From positions 4,002,501-4,066,500 of the forward strand of contig NZ_CP146343.1 in assembly GCF_037055275.1 (NCBI RefSeq): a DNA stretch of 64,000 bases. Direction: 5' to 3'. How positions within the stretch are numbered: the first letter of the stretch is position 1; each line of letters begins with the position of its first letter. The position numbers were made by a program, and so were the translations under genes. Shown one piece after another: positions 17,581 to 25,969 of the stretch. Under the pieces are notes generated by a model that searched no databases, was not told the origin of the DNA, and saw only the letters and a program-made list of their open reading frames with translations. The DNA is from Pseudomonas sp. ML2-2023-3 (GTDB taxonomy: Bacteria > Pseudomonadota > Gammaproteobacteria > Pseudomonadales > Pseudomonadaceae).

Positions 17581-18060
17581 GAGCCGCCTGCCGGACTTGG
17601 AAATCAGGAATGACATCCTTTGACAGCCTCATCAACGCTGGGACAGGTTTATTCTTGCCTGCTGGATGTCGACAGTTCGCATGCTGAAGATTCCAGACTG
17701 AATGGGATTAGACCAGTCAATGGTAAGCTTTTCACAGGCTCGCCCCCCCTATCAACAGTGACTTCCGGATGAATGGTATTCTCTCGGCCGGCTATGTCAC
17801 TGTTACGACGATACGCCAGGACGGTTCGCGGCAAGTGTTTAACTATGCAGACAGCCGGCTTTCTGGAAACCACCAGCGAAATTCCGGAGCCGCATGGGTT
17901 CAAAAGTAGCCGTTGCTCTGCCATCTAGTGAACGGACCGTCGAATTCACGGAGCATGCTCACAACAACCTTGAAGTGGATAGCCGTGACCACAACATGCG
18001 AGCTGCTTATATTCACATTATTGGGAACACGGCCGTGTCGGTGAGGACCATCATCGGCTG
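17581..18060. other. No recognisable gene
   Basis: About 480 bp between the IS21 remnant and the LLM remnant. Short open frames exist on both strands but none has a family signature or a good ribosome site. It is most likely decayed sequence. Confidence 0.5.
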
Positions 18061-18061
18061 G

Positions 18062-18350
18062 CTGTTGGCATAGGCGCTTGGCTGGCTGTGGATGGCCCAG
18101 CGGTTCGAACATCTGCGCCACGTCGCCATAATCCGGATCGTAGAAAAGAATGTCACGCATCCAGAGCGCACCAAAGTCCAGCGCTTCGACGCGTTGCGCC
18201 ATCTCGAAATGACCGCGCATGGTCGGGGCCGCTCGGCCGGGATGGGTTTCCAGCGGCAAAATCGGACCGATAGTGAGTGCTTCTGGTTGAAACAGGCGTT
18301 GAAAAACGGGATGACGCTCCTGGGAAGGATGAGGAGTCGGCTACATCTGT
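18062..18350 (-). pseudogene. LLM-class oxidoreductase remnant
   Basis: The minus strand reads RLFQPEALTIGPILPLETHP, then GRAAPTMRGHFEMAQRVEAL, DFGALWMRDILFYDPDYGDV and AQMFEPLG, which aligns with the N-terminal third of the intact LLM protein at 5855-6823 (e.g. GFSALWFRDVPLRDPSFGDSG). The frame then shifts and the remainder is lost. It belongs to a related but distinct LLM gene. Confidence 0.7.
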
Positions 18351-18359
18351 GGTAAAAAG

Positions 18360-18745
18360 GGCGTCGACAAAGCGATCGGTAAACCACAACTCCACGTGCA
18401 GCTCAGGCCACTGCTTCAGATAGGCATCAAGGATCGGCAGGACATGGCGCTGACCAAAGGACAGCGGGACCGTGAGTTTAAAGGTACCGGTCGGCCGCCC
18501 ACGGCCCGGACCATGGTCACCTCGACCTCATCAAGATCCTCGATAATCTGCCGCCAGCGCTCATACGCAATCTGCCCCTCGTTTGTCAGGCTCAGTTTGC
18601 GCGTCGTGCGATTGAGCAACCGTGCGCCCATCCGGTCCTCCAAGCGAACAATGCGGGTCCATGCCCAGTGTAATCGCCGCGGCGGTAAAGCTTCCCGCCT
18701 TCACGGTAAAAACAAACGGGTTGATATCACCGATATTGGTTGGCT
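18360..18745 (-). pseudogene. LysR-family regulator remnant with several frameshifts
   Basis: Pieces in different frames spell a LysR N-terminus: NIGDINPFVFTVKAGSFTAA, then MEDRMGARLLNRTTRKLSLT and NEGQIAYERWRQIIEDL, then YLKQWPELHVELWFTDRFVD. Frame changes occur near 18640 and 18490, and the effector domain is cut off near 18360. It may once have regulated the adjacent LLM remnant. Confidence 0.7.
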
Positions 18746-18855
18746 TGCGTGGAAGTTTGGCTCCAGGCCAGACATTCGAAGTATTCAATAGTGCTAAAGC
18801 TTAGTCGCTCGCGCCCGTGCCTTTGCGCAAGGGCACAAACGGCACAGGTTAACTA

Positions 18856-19599
18856 TCAGAAGTCTTGCGCCGTCGGACGCAGAACAATCTCGTTGATATC
18901 GACATCGGCAGGTTGCTCGATCGCGTAAGCGATGGCCCGTGCAACCGAATCAGCCGGGATGGCCTTCTTGTAAAACTCGCCAACGACCTCGGCGCTCGGC
19001 TGGTGCCCGCTGCCGAACTTGAGCTCGGAATCCACCGCGCCCGGCTCGATGGTCGTCGTGCGAATATTCCCGCCGACTTCATGACGCAGGCCATCGGAAA
19101 TAGCGCGCACCGCAAATTTGGTACCGCTGTACACCGATCCACCGGGGCTGAACACCTTGATGCCGGCAACCGACGAGATGTTGATGAAGTGACCGCTGGC
19201 CTGTTGTTCGAAAAGCGGCAACGCGGCCGCGATGCCATACAACACGCCCTTGATGTTGATGTCGATCATGCGATCCCACTCTTCGACGCGCAGCTGCGAA
19301 ATCGGAGAGATCGCCATCAGCCCTGCATTGTTAATCATCACATCGATGCGACCGAATGCCTCGACAGCCTTGGCGACCAGCGCAGACAAGTCCTCTTTGT
19401 TTGTGACATCGATCGGATGGGCAATCGCCTTGCCGCCTGCTGCGGCGATCTCCCGGACAATCGCGTCCAGACGATCCTGGCGACGGGCGCCAAGCACTAC
19501 ATGGGCGCCGAGCGCTGCCAGATGACGCGCCGTTGCTTCGCCCAGACCGCTACTCGCACCGGTGATAACGACCACTTTACCCTGGATGTTTTTACTCAT
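18856..19599 (-). CDS. Short-chain dehydrogenase/reductase
   Basis: Classical SDR of 247 residues. It shows the cofactor motif [10 protein letters not shown] (about 12-21), NNAGLM (about 87-92), the active-site Ser of NISSVAG (about 138) and YSGTKFA (Tyr/Lys, about 154-158). ATG 19599 is chosen as it gives the standard N-terminus [14 protein letters not shown]. The Arg after the second strand (GARRQDR) suggests NADPH preference; the substrate is unknown. It is divergent from a LysR gene with a 12-bp inverted repeat in between, which suggests control by that regulator. Confidence 0.9.
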   Translation of the reverse strand: MSKNIQGKVVVITGASSGLGEATARHLAALGAHVVLGARRQDRLDAIVREIAAAGGKAIAHPIDVTNKEDLSALVAKAVEAFGRIDVMINNAGLMAISPISQLRVEEWDRMIDINIKGVLYGIAAALPLFEQQASGHFINISSVAGIKVFSPGGSVYSGTKFAVRAISDGLRHEVGGNIRTTTIEPGAVDSELKFGSGHQPSAEVVGEFYKKAIPADSVARAIAYAIEQPADVDINEIVLRPTAQDF

Positions 19600-19662
19600 G
19601 TTCAGCGCACCTGTTGAGACCTGTTTGGGTTGATGAGTGCAGTCTGCGCTGGTTTTATTCGT

Positions 19663-19703
19663 CAGAAAATGGAAGAGTTCGGATTTGAGAATTCCATTTT
19701 CTG
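19663..19703. promoter_or_regulatory. Inverted repeat CAGAAAATGGAA-N17-TTCCATTTTCTG
   Basis: Perfect 12-bp arms lie between the divergent SDR (start 19599) and LysR (start 19722) genes. Position and symmetry fit the binding site of a LysR-type autoregulator that also controls the SDR. The arms are unusually long and exact for a LysR site. Confidence 0.7.
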
Positions 19704-19721
19704 GAACGGGAGTTGACGCCA

Positions 19722-20630
19722 ATGCTCAATCGCATGGAGCTGATTCGGATCTTTTCGGTGGCGGCGCAATCGACCACGTTTCGCGATGCAGCCACCCGCC
19801 TCGGCACCTCTCCGCAGACCGTGACACGCGCCATCAAAGAACTGGAGCGCACGCTTGGGGAGCTGTTGTTCCACCGTAGCACGCGGCAGGTTCACGTCAC
19901 CGCTTTTGGTGCCAAACTCGCCTTGCAAGCCCGGGAAACCCTGGAACGGGTGGATCAGTTGTTTATCGCCAACAGTAAACAGGAGGCAAAAGGCGTCGTC
20001 GGCATCACGGCCCCCCACGCCATTGGCAAGCTGTATCTGATTGAGTTTCTGAAACCGCTGATGCGGGAGAATCCCGGCCTGAGCATCGACCTGAGCCTGG
20101 ATGACCAGCTCACCGACGCGGTGGCCAACAAGATTGACATCGGTATTCGTGTTGGAACTGTGCGGGATCGGCGCTATATCGCCAGAACGGTGGCCCATGT
20201 CGACCTGAAAATCGTCGCGGCGCCGTCACTCCTCGACACCGTGCAATGCCCTGGCAGCATCGAGGATCTGAAACGCTTGCCCCTGTCGATGCTGATCGAT
20301 CGCAAAAACGGCCGCCCCTGGCCGTGGGTGCTTGCCGAGGGGCAAACGTTCCTGCCTGCCTCCCCGGCATTTACCTGCGACGATCCAGAAACCGAGCGAG
20401 AGATTGTTCTGGCGGGAATCGCCTTTGGGCAAATGCCCGGTTATCTGGCAGAACCCTATCTGTCTGAAGGGCGACTGGTCGAGCTCATGCAACACGATGC
20501 CCCGCCGCCTTCCGAATTGATCATGTATCGCCCGCAATCAGGGCCCGTGGCACCGAGAGTGAGGCTGGTGTACGACCACCTGGTCAACTGCTTCTCAGAT
20601 CCGCGTGTTTTTGCGCAGAGCGCGCGCTGA
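19722..20630 (+). CDS. LysR-family transcriptional regulator
   Basis: Standard LTTR of about 302 residues: N-terminal helix-turn-helix ([20 protein letters not shown], about residues 21-40) and a periplasmic-binding-like effector domain (about 90-295). ATG 19722 is preferred over an in-frame TTG at 19713; GGGAG lies ten bases before it. It is divergent from the SDR gene with a perfect inverted repeat between. It probably controls the SDR and itself; the inducer is unknown. Confidence 0.9.
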   Translation: MLNRMELIRIFSVAAQSTTFRDAATRLGTSPQTVTRAIKELERTLGELLFHRSTRQVHVTAFGAKLALQARETLERVDQLFIANSKQEAKGVVGITAPHAIGKLYLIEFLKPLMRENPGLSIDLSLDDQLTDAVANKIDIGIRVGTVRDRRYIARTVAHVDLKIVAAPSLLDTVQCPGSIEDLKRLPLSMLIDRKNGRPWPWVLAEGQTFLPASPAFTCDDPETEREIVLAGIAFGQMPGYLAEPYLSEGRLVELMQHDAPPPSELIMYRPQSGPVAPRVRLVYDHLVNCFSDPRVFAQSAR

Positions 20631-20660
20631 AAGAGTTGGGTGGAAAAACACCCGTGAGCC

Positions 20661-20990
20661 TCATCTTCCTTTTTCGTCGTACTGGGACAGGATCGTTTCC
20701 AGCAGGCCCGGAAAACGGTGACTCAAGTCTTCCCTACGCAACGAGTTCATGTGGGTCGTGCCGATGGTCTGGGTTTGAACCAGTCCGGCATCTCGCAGCA
20801 CCCGGAAATGGTGGGACATGGTGGACTTCGCACGGCCACCGTCCAGCTCGCCACAGCTGGCCTCTCCCAGCTCGGCGAGGCGCCGGACAATCTCCAGGCG
20901 TACAGGGTCGCTCAAGGCGTAAAACAGACGCTCAAGAACGAATTCACTGAGAGGAAGGTGTTTGAAGGGGCGCATGAGCGAATCATACAC
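20661..20990 (-). CDS. ArsR-family transcriptional regulator
   Basis: A 109-residue winged-helix regulator: FYALSDPVRLEIVRRLAE, CGELDGGRAKSTMSHHFRVL (recognition helix) and DAGLVQTQTIGTTHMNSLR. Start may be GTG 20990 or ATG 20975; neither has a strong ribosome site. A single Cys lies in the CGEL position, equivalent to the metal/thiol sensor region of some ArsR proteins. It is divergent from xenA with the palindrome 21011-21028 in between, so it most likely represses the xenA operon and itself. Confidence 0.88.
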   Translation of the reverse strand: MYDSLMRPFKHLPLSEFVLERLFYALSDPVRLEIVRRLAELGEASCGELDGGRAKSTMSHHFRVLRDAGLVQTQTIGTTHMNSLRREDLSHRFPGLLETILSQYDEKGR

Positions 20991-21010
20991 GGGTTTGCTC
21001 TATGTCAATA

Positions 21011-21028
21011 GTTCGAATATTATCGAAC
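21011..21028. promoter_or_regulatory. Palindrome GTTCGA-ATATTA-TCGAAC between arsR and xenA
   Basis: Perfect 6-bp arms around a six-base AT centre, about 33 bp before the xenA start and 20 bp from the arsR start. It is the obvious operator for the divergent ArsR repressor. It differs from the AT-only repeats of the first reductase module. Confidence 0.65.
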
Positions 21029-21060
21029 AAGAGAAATAGTATCCCTCGGAGAAAAACCTA

Positions 21061-22152
21061 ATGTCTGCGCTGTTCCAACCTTTCACGCTCAAGGATGTCT
21101 CCCTTCGCAACCGGATCGCGATTCCCCCCATGTGCATGTACTCGGCCAATGATGGCCTGATCAACGATTGGCACACTGTGCACTATGCCACCCTCGCGCG
21201 TGGCGGCGCAGGACTGGTGGTCGTCGAGGCGACTGCCGTATCACCCGAAGGACGGATCACGCCTGGCTGCGCTGGTATCTGGAATGATGAGCTCGCCCGT
21301 GCCTTCGTGCCGGTGGTGCAATCGATCAAGGCTGCCGGCGCAGTGCCAGGTATCCAGATTGCCCACGCGGGGCGCAAGGCCAGTGCGAACCGTCCTTGGG
21401 AAGGTGACGATCATATCGGCGAGGATGATGCGCGTGGCTGGCAGACCATCGCCCCGTCGGCTGTTGCCTTTGGCGCTCAGCTCGCCAAGCAGCCGAAAGC
21501 CATGACGCTGGAGGATATCGCCCGGGTGCGCGAGGATTTTGTCTCAGCCGCTCGCCGTGCACGTGAAGCTGGCTTCGAGTGGTTAGAGCTGCATTTCGCC
21601 CATGGCTATCTGGCCCAGTCATTCCTCTCTGAACACTCCAACCTTCGTGACGACGCCTATGGCGGAAACTTCGATAACCGTAGCCGCTTTCTGCTGGAAA
21701 CACTGGCGGCGGTTCGCGAAGTATGGCCAGAGCACTTGCCGCTGACCGCTCGCCTGGGTGTTATCGAATACGACGGCCGGGATGAACAGACCTTGTCAGA
21801 GGCTATCGAACTGACACGTCGTTTCAAGGACGGTGGTTTGGACTTGCTCAGCGTCAGTATCGGGTTCACCATCCCTGAATCCAACATTCCTTGGGCCCCC
21901 GGTTTCATGGGCGAAGTTACCCAGCGGGTACGGCGCGAGACGGGGATTGCGGTGGCCTCGGCATGGGGCTTCGGCACGCCGAGCGTCGCCGAAGAAGCGG
22001 TGAGAAGTGGTCAACTGGACCTGGCGATGATTGGCCGGGCGCACCTGGGCAATCCTAACTGGTCCTATTCAGCCGCCCAGGCGCTGGGTGTAGAGCGTGC
22101 TGCCTGGACCTTGCCCGCTCCCTATGCCCATTGGCTTGAACGCTACAGGTGA
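21061..22152 (+). CDS. xenA: Xenobiotic reductase XenA (Old Yellow Enzyme family)
   Basis: FMN ene-reductase of the thermophilic-like/YqjM class. The sequence follows Pseudomonas XenA almost throughout: MSALFQPFTLKDVSLRNRIA, PPMCMYS (redox-tuning Cys25), IQIAHAGRKASANRPWEGDD, LHFAHGYL (His-x-x-His substrate pair) and the end WTLPAPYAHWLERYR. The length (363 residues) is identical to XenA. It reduces enones, coumarins and nitro compounds with NAD(P)H. It is the first gene of a plus-strand set with an ABM protein and a quinone oxidoreductase, probably repressed by the divergent ArsR. Confidence 0.95.
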   Translation: MSALFQPFTLKDVSLRNRIAIPPMCMYSANDGLINDWHTVHYATLARGGAGLVVVEATAVSPEGRITPGCAGIWNDELARAFVPVVQSIKAAGAVPGIQIAHAGRKASANRPWEGDDHIGEDDARGWQTIAPSAVAFGAQLAKQPKAMTLEDIARVREDFVSAARRAREAGFEWLELHFAHGYLAQSFLSEHSNLRDDAYGGNFDNRSRFLLETLAAVREVWPEHLPLTARLGVIEYDGRDEQTLSEAIELTRRFKDGGLDLLSVSIGFTIPESNIPWAPGFMGEVTQRVRRETGIAVASAWGFGTPSVAEEAVRSGQLDLAMIGRAHLGNPNWSYSAAQALGVERAAWTLPAPYAHWLERYR

Positions 22153-22340
22153 TCCCGCCGGAGCGAGAGCGCTCGCGTGGCCTTAGGGCTATCAACTTGG
22201 TCGAATGCCCAAGTGGGCAAGATTGTTGTCGCGCTCTCACCCGGATTCAGGTTTTTGGCCGCATGGCCGGCATGGACATCTTCGATACACCCGTGCCAGC
22301 CAATGCTCCCTCTTCATATCGCACACAGACAGGAGGTTTG

Positions 22341-22634
22341 ATGACCACCCCTCTGACACTGATTGCCACCTTGGTCGCCAAGGCCGGCTTCGAAGTCGAG
22401 CTCGAGCAGACGCTGCAGGGCCTGCAAGGCCCAAGCCGAAGCGAAGCGGACTGCATCCAGTACGATTTCCACCGTGATGCCGAGCAGGCTCGCACTTTCC
22501 ACATGATCGAGCAGTGGCGGGACGAAGCGGCGCTGACTGCTCACGAAGCGACACCGCATTTTCAGGCAGCGCTCCCTTTCATCGAACGCGCTGCTGAAAA
22601 GCTCACCATCACGAAAATGTATCGCATCTCCTGA
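22341..22634 (+). CDS. ABM-fold monooxygenase-like protein
   Basis: A 97-residue protein of the ABM/YgiN fold: MTTPLTLIATLVAKAGFEVE, IQYDFHRDAEQARTFHMIEQ and WRDEAALTAHEATPHFQ. AGGAGG lies four bases before ATG 22341; upstream in-frame codons to 22149 lack a ribosome site. It is located between xenA and a quinone oxidoreductase gene, and is related to but distinct from the ABM protein at 8591-8893. The substrate is unknown. Confidence 0.87.
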   Translation: MTTPLTLIATLVAKAGFEVELEQTLQGLQGPSRSEADCIQYDFHRDAEQARTFHMIEQWRDEAALTAHEATPHFQAALPFIERAAEKLTITKMYRIS

Positions 22635-22644
22635 GGATCTTCGA

Positions 22645-23664
22645 ATGAAAGCCATTGCACACTTCAAATGCCTGCCTATTGAACATCCCGACGCCTTGGT
22701 GGAGATCGATATACCCGAGCCAGTGCCGGGGCCGCGCGACTTGCTCGTAGAGGTAAAGGCCGTATCGGTCAATCCTGTCGATACCAAGGTGCGGCAGGGC
22801 TACGTACCGCACGAGGACGAAAGCCAGCCGCGCATCCTCGGTTGGGACGCTGCCGGCGTGGTCAAGTCGGTCGGCAGCGACGTAACGCTCTTCAAGCCCG
22901 GTGACAGGGTCTGGTACGCCGGATCGCTGATCCGCCCGGGCAGCAACAGTGAGCTGCAACTGGTGGACGAGCGTATCGTCGGCTCAATACCCCAGTCGCT
23001 GGATTTCAGCGAGGCTGCGGCATTGCCACTGACTTCCTTGACCGCTTGGGAATTGCTGTTTGATCGCCTCGGTGTTGCACGCGATACCACCGACCGGGGC
23101 GAAACGCTGCTGATCATCGGCGCTGCAGGCGGGGTGGGTTCAATCCTGACTCAGCTGGCGCGTCAGCTAACCGGGTTGACGATCATTGGTACGGCTTCGC
23201 GCCCTGAAACCCAGACCTGGGTCACCGAGCTTGGTGCGCATCATGTCATCGACCATACCAAGCCACTCAGCGAGGAGCTCAAGCGCATCGGTATCGCACA
23301 AGTCAGCCATGTCGCTAGCCTGACCCAGACCGATCGGCACTACGAGCAAATCATCGAATCACTGAAGCCTCAGGGCAAGCTGGGCCTGATCGATGACCCG
23401 GCCACGCTTGACGCCGTACCGCTCAAGCGCAAGAGCCTGTCGTTGCACTGGGAGCTGATGTACACCCGCTCGCTTTACGAGACAGAGGACATGCAAGAGC
23501 AGCACAACATCCTCAACGAAATTGCGCGGCGCATTGATGCGGGTGACTTGCGCACCACCGTTGGCGAAAACTACGGGCGCATCAGCGCAGAAAATCTTCG
23601 TCGAGCCCATGCTCTGCTGGAAAGCGGCAAGGCGAAGGGCAAGATCGTGCTGGAAGGCTTCTAA
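22645..23664 (+). CDS. Quinone/zinc-type alcohol dehydrogenase family protein (MDR)
   Basis: MDR reductase of 339 residues in the subgroup annotated as zinc-binding alcohol dehydrogenase family, though typical zinc ligands are not apparent. It has VSVNPVDTKVRQG, ILGWDAAGVV, the nucleotide site LIIGAAGGVGSILTQLARQL (about 154-173) and a C-terminus GKAKGKIVLEGF. It is 10 bp after the ABM gene and presumably in one operon with xenA. It likely reduces enones or quinones. A hairpin 80 bp downstream may end the operon. Confidence 0.88.
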   Translation: MKAIAHFKCLPIEHPDALVEIDIPEPVPGPRDLLVEVKAVSVNPVDTKVRQGYVPHEDESQPRILGWDAAGVVKSVGSDVTLFKPGDRVWYAGSLIRPGSNSELQLVDERIVGSIPQSLDFSEAAALPLTSLTAWELLFDRLGVARDTTDRGETLLIIGAAGGVGSILTQLARQLTGLTIIGTASRPETQTWVTELGAHHVIDHTKPLSEELKRIGIAQVSHVASLTQTDRHYEQIIESLKPQGKLGLIDDPATLDAVPLKRKSLSLHWELMYTRSLYETEDMQEQHNILNEIARRIDAGDLRTTVGENYGRISAENLRRAHALLESGKAKGKIVLEGF

Positions 23665-23745
23665 GAGGGCGTAGACAAAATAAATCAAACCGGCTGCACC
23701 ACCTACCTAATGTCCTGAGCGTCGGGCGGATAATCCTGCACAGAA

Positions 23746-23765
23746 GCACCCGTGTTATCGGGTGC
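23746..23765. terminator. Hairpin GCACCCG-TGTTAT-CGGGTGC between convergent genes
   Basis: A perfect 7-bp GC-rich stem with a 6-base loop, flanked by AA and CTT, lies midway between the end of the xenA operon (23664) and the end of the OprD gene (23817). A bidirectional terminator is likely, though the T-tract is poor. Confidence 0.55.
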
Positions 23766-23816
23766 CTTCCTCAGCGTGGCCGGACTGAAAGCGGCTATTC
23801 GTCCTCATGACACTCG

Positions 23817-25124
23817 TTAGAGAAGCGGAATGCTATAGCTTACAAAAACTCGGTTCTGATCTACGTTACGAGCCGCTTCGCTGTTGGACTTGCCGTTACG
23901 CCAGCCGAACCCGACACCTTTAAGCGCTCCGGACTGAAGGACGTAGTCCAGGCTAATGTCTCTTTCCCATTCCTTTTGGTTGTCGCCGGACGTAGTTTTA
24001 ATATTATCGCCGGAGAGGTACATGACCGAGCCTTTCAGGCCAGGAACTCCCAGAGCGGCAAAGTCGTAAGCATACTGACCGAAAGCTGTGCGCTCGCCTG
24101 CGCGGGTGAACGTTTGGATCAGGCGGTCTGTATACAGATACAGGCTTGCTCCACCGGCGCCCTTGTCTATCAGGCTGCCCTGATTGAGTTGAGTGAAGTT
24201 GCTGCCATCCGACACACTTTGGTACCCCGCAGTAATCGCGTGGCCACCCAGCGTGTAAATCAACGCGGCACTCCAGGTACGGTTGTCGATCTCTCCATCA
24301 CCGTTTTTGGTGTAGCCATTAATTCTGTAGCCTGACGTACCGGAGCTATTTGCACCTGACGAGTCAGTTTTGAAGTAGCGCAGGTCGGTTTTAAGGGACT
24401 GATTGTCCGAGAGCGCAAGGGTGTGAATCAATCCAAAAAAATGCTGCGTATAGTAGTTATCGAGGTTTGCGTAGTAGTACTGAGCTGTCAGATCCTTGGT
24501 GACACTCCAATCGCCCCCGGCGAAGTCAAACTGATTGCTCTCACGCGTACCACCAGCAACGGCCAACCCCGTCTGATCGCTTGAACCACGCCCTGTCGCA
24601 TGTTCGATCCGACCTCCAGTCAAGGTCAGCCCCTTGAACTCGCTCGAGGTGATTTGACCGCCCTCGAAGGTTTGTGGAAGTACGCGCCCATCGTTGGCAA
24701 CCAGAATTGGGAGTTTCGGAATCAAGGTGCCGTAGCGAAGTTCAGTTTTCGACATTTTGACTTTTCCGGTCAGCCCCACCCGGCTCCACTCGTCGACGGC
24801 ACGGTTGTCACTGTCAGAAGGCATCATGGTGCTGCCGACATGCCGTCCTTTGCCGCTGTCCAGGGTAACCCCCAGCAATCCCAGGCCATCGACACCAAAG
24901 CCAACCATGCCATCGGTATAACCCGATTTGAAGTCCAACATGAAACCCTGCGCCCATTCTTCGGTTTTGGAAGGGGCGGCAGTGCCATCGCGGTTGTCGT
25001 TATTGAAGTAGAAGTTCCTCATCCCCAAGGTGGCCTTGCTATCACTTAGAAAGTCAGCATGCGCCTGTGCACTCAGGGTGATACCAAGAAACACCGAACT
25101 TGCAGCAATTTTTTTCCTATTCAA
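23817..25124 (-). CDS. OprD-family outer-membrane porin
   Basis: A 435-residue substrate-specific porin. A signal peptide (IAASSVFLGITLSAQAHA) is followed by DFLSDSKATLGMRNFYFNND, EEWAQGFMLDFKSGYT, RYGTLIPKLPILVANDGRVL and the terminal SYSIPLL, all OprD hallmarks; the last residue is hydrophobic rather than aromatic. The start is a TTG at 25124 with GGGAG about ten bases upstream. OprD porins import aromatic or small organic acids. The promoter-side neighbour is a remnant of hmfA, so this porin could have served a furan or aromatic acid pathway. A second, frameshifted OprD gene is at 28595-29864. Confidence 0.92.
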   Translation of the reverse strand: MNRKKIAASSVFLGITLSAQAHADFLSDSKATLGMRNFYFNNDNRDGTAAPSKTEEWAQGFMLDFKSGYTDGMVGFGVDGLGLLGVTLDSGKGRHVGSTMMPSDSDNRAVDEWSRVGLTGKVKMSKTELRYGTLIPKLPILVANDGRVLPQTFEGGQITSSEFKGLTLTGGRIEHATGRGSSDQTGLAVAGGTRESNQFDFAGGDWSVTKDLTAQYYYANLDNYYTQHFFGLIHTLALSDNQSLKTDLRYFKTDSSGANSSGTSGYRINGYTKNGDGEIDNRTWSAALIYTLGGHAITAGYQSVSDGSNFTQLNQGSLIDKGAGGASLYLYTDRLIQTFTRAGERTAFGQYAYDFAALGVPGLKGSVMYLSGDNIKTTSGDNQKEWERDISLDYVLQSGALKGVGFGWRNGKSNSEAARNVDQNRVFVSYSIPLL

Positions 25125-25244
25125 TTGTATAGCGCTCCCTTTGTTATTTTAAAGTAATAGAAGCAACGCAAAATCTTAGAGGTCAACGCAACGCACACGA
25201 AGGACCGGTACTTAGTCAATTTCAACTAGCCCGATAATTGGCAC

Positions 25245-25412
25245 GCCATCTTATTCTTCTGAACATTCTGCTCCATGGCAGCGCGTTGGAAAAAACCACC
25301 GAGGTGATCTGCACATGAGCATGAGGTGAACGGATGATCGTCGCATGTAGCGTACCCGGAGGGCGCCGATATGGCAGGTCTGCCTTTCGATAGCAGGTGG
25401 GAATCTGGTCAT
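25245..25412 (-). pseudogene. 5' remnant of a second hmfA-like Mo-subunit gene
   Basis: From ATG 25412 the minus strand reads MTRFPPAIERQTCHIGA, matching the start of HmfA (MTSFQPATENQTGHIGA). About 25 codons are then deleted and the match resumes in another frame as PPGTLHATIIRSPHAHVQIT and SVVFSNAL (HmfA: PPGTLHAAIIRSPHAHARIT, SVDFSSAL). The rest of the gene is gone. With its leader (25413-25573) it forms a direct repeat of the 63.18-63.51 kb region. Confidence 0.8.
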
Positions 25413-25573
25413 TTTTCGTGGCTCTTGTTGTTTTACAGCGCGAGAGCGCTAGAGCCAAGTGTGTGTGAAAGGCGCAGGGAGCGCTTTGCCTGGGGAGATG
25501 GAGTTTTGCGCCGAAGTCTGGAAATTTGTCTTTGCGTCTGATTTAAGGGGCTGGGACCCGACACAATTCCGGT
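25413..25573 (-). repeat. Leader copy 1 of the hmfA-type upstream region
   Basis: Nearly the same sequence as the region upstream of hmfA (63355-63513), including the A-rich AACAACAA motif (complement at 25425-25432) just before the start codon, the block beginning GAGCCAAGTGTG, the imperfect hairpin around GGCGCAGGGAGCGC and the end GGGACCCGACA. A weaker third copy is at 45285-45385. Confidence 0.8.
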
Positions 25574-25969
25574 CATGTTCGACGACTTCGATGACTTTAT
25601 GGATAGCGACCGGGCTCTATAACTTTTGAATTTTGAGTGTTCATCACATAAGTGGCGAATGCAGATCCTTCGCGGTTTCCCACAAGGCACTTTGGCCACG
25701 ATATTTATCTTAAATACAAGTATTTCATAGGATTAACCTCTCCCATTCTGATATGGTTTTTTCGACTATCTGAGCCTTTTTCGTGAATCGGTAGTCTATA
25801 AAGTGCACGCCCGATGTTCTTTAAAACAACAAAAAGCAGCCAACTAATTTTGGCGCTCGGGCACACTGACGCGCTCGAGAACTCAGACCATCTCAGGATC
25901 AGAAATAAAACCTTTCTTTATAAAAAGAAATGGCACAAATAACTATTCACTTGATTTGGAGAGGGCGCC
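25574..25969. other. AT-rich intergenic DNA
   Basis: About 400 bp with visibly lower GC than the flanking catabolic genes and no recognisable gene. It holds the promoter of the hypothetical gene at 25970; GGAGAGG lies a few bases before its GTG start. Confidence 0.5.

Noticed and set aside
25237..25253. Sigma-54-like TTGGCACG element
   Set aside because: The -12 part does not have TTGC at the needed spacing, and it points away from the porin.
25222..25458. Possible small gene of 78 codons before the OprD porin
   Set aside because: Its C-terminal half is the shifted frame of an hmfA remnant and its N-terminal half is the translated leader repeat; treated as a pseudogene.
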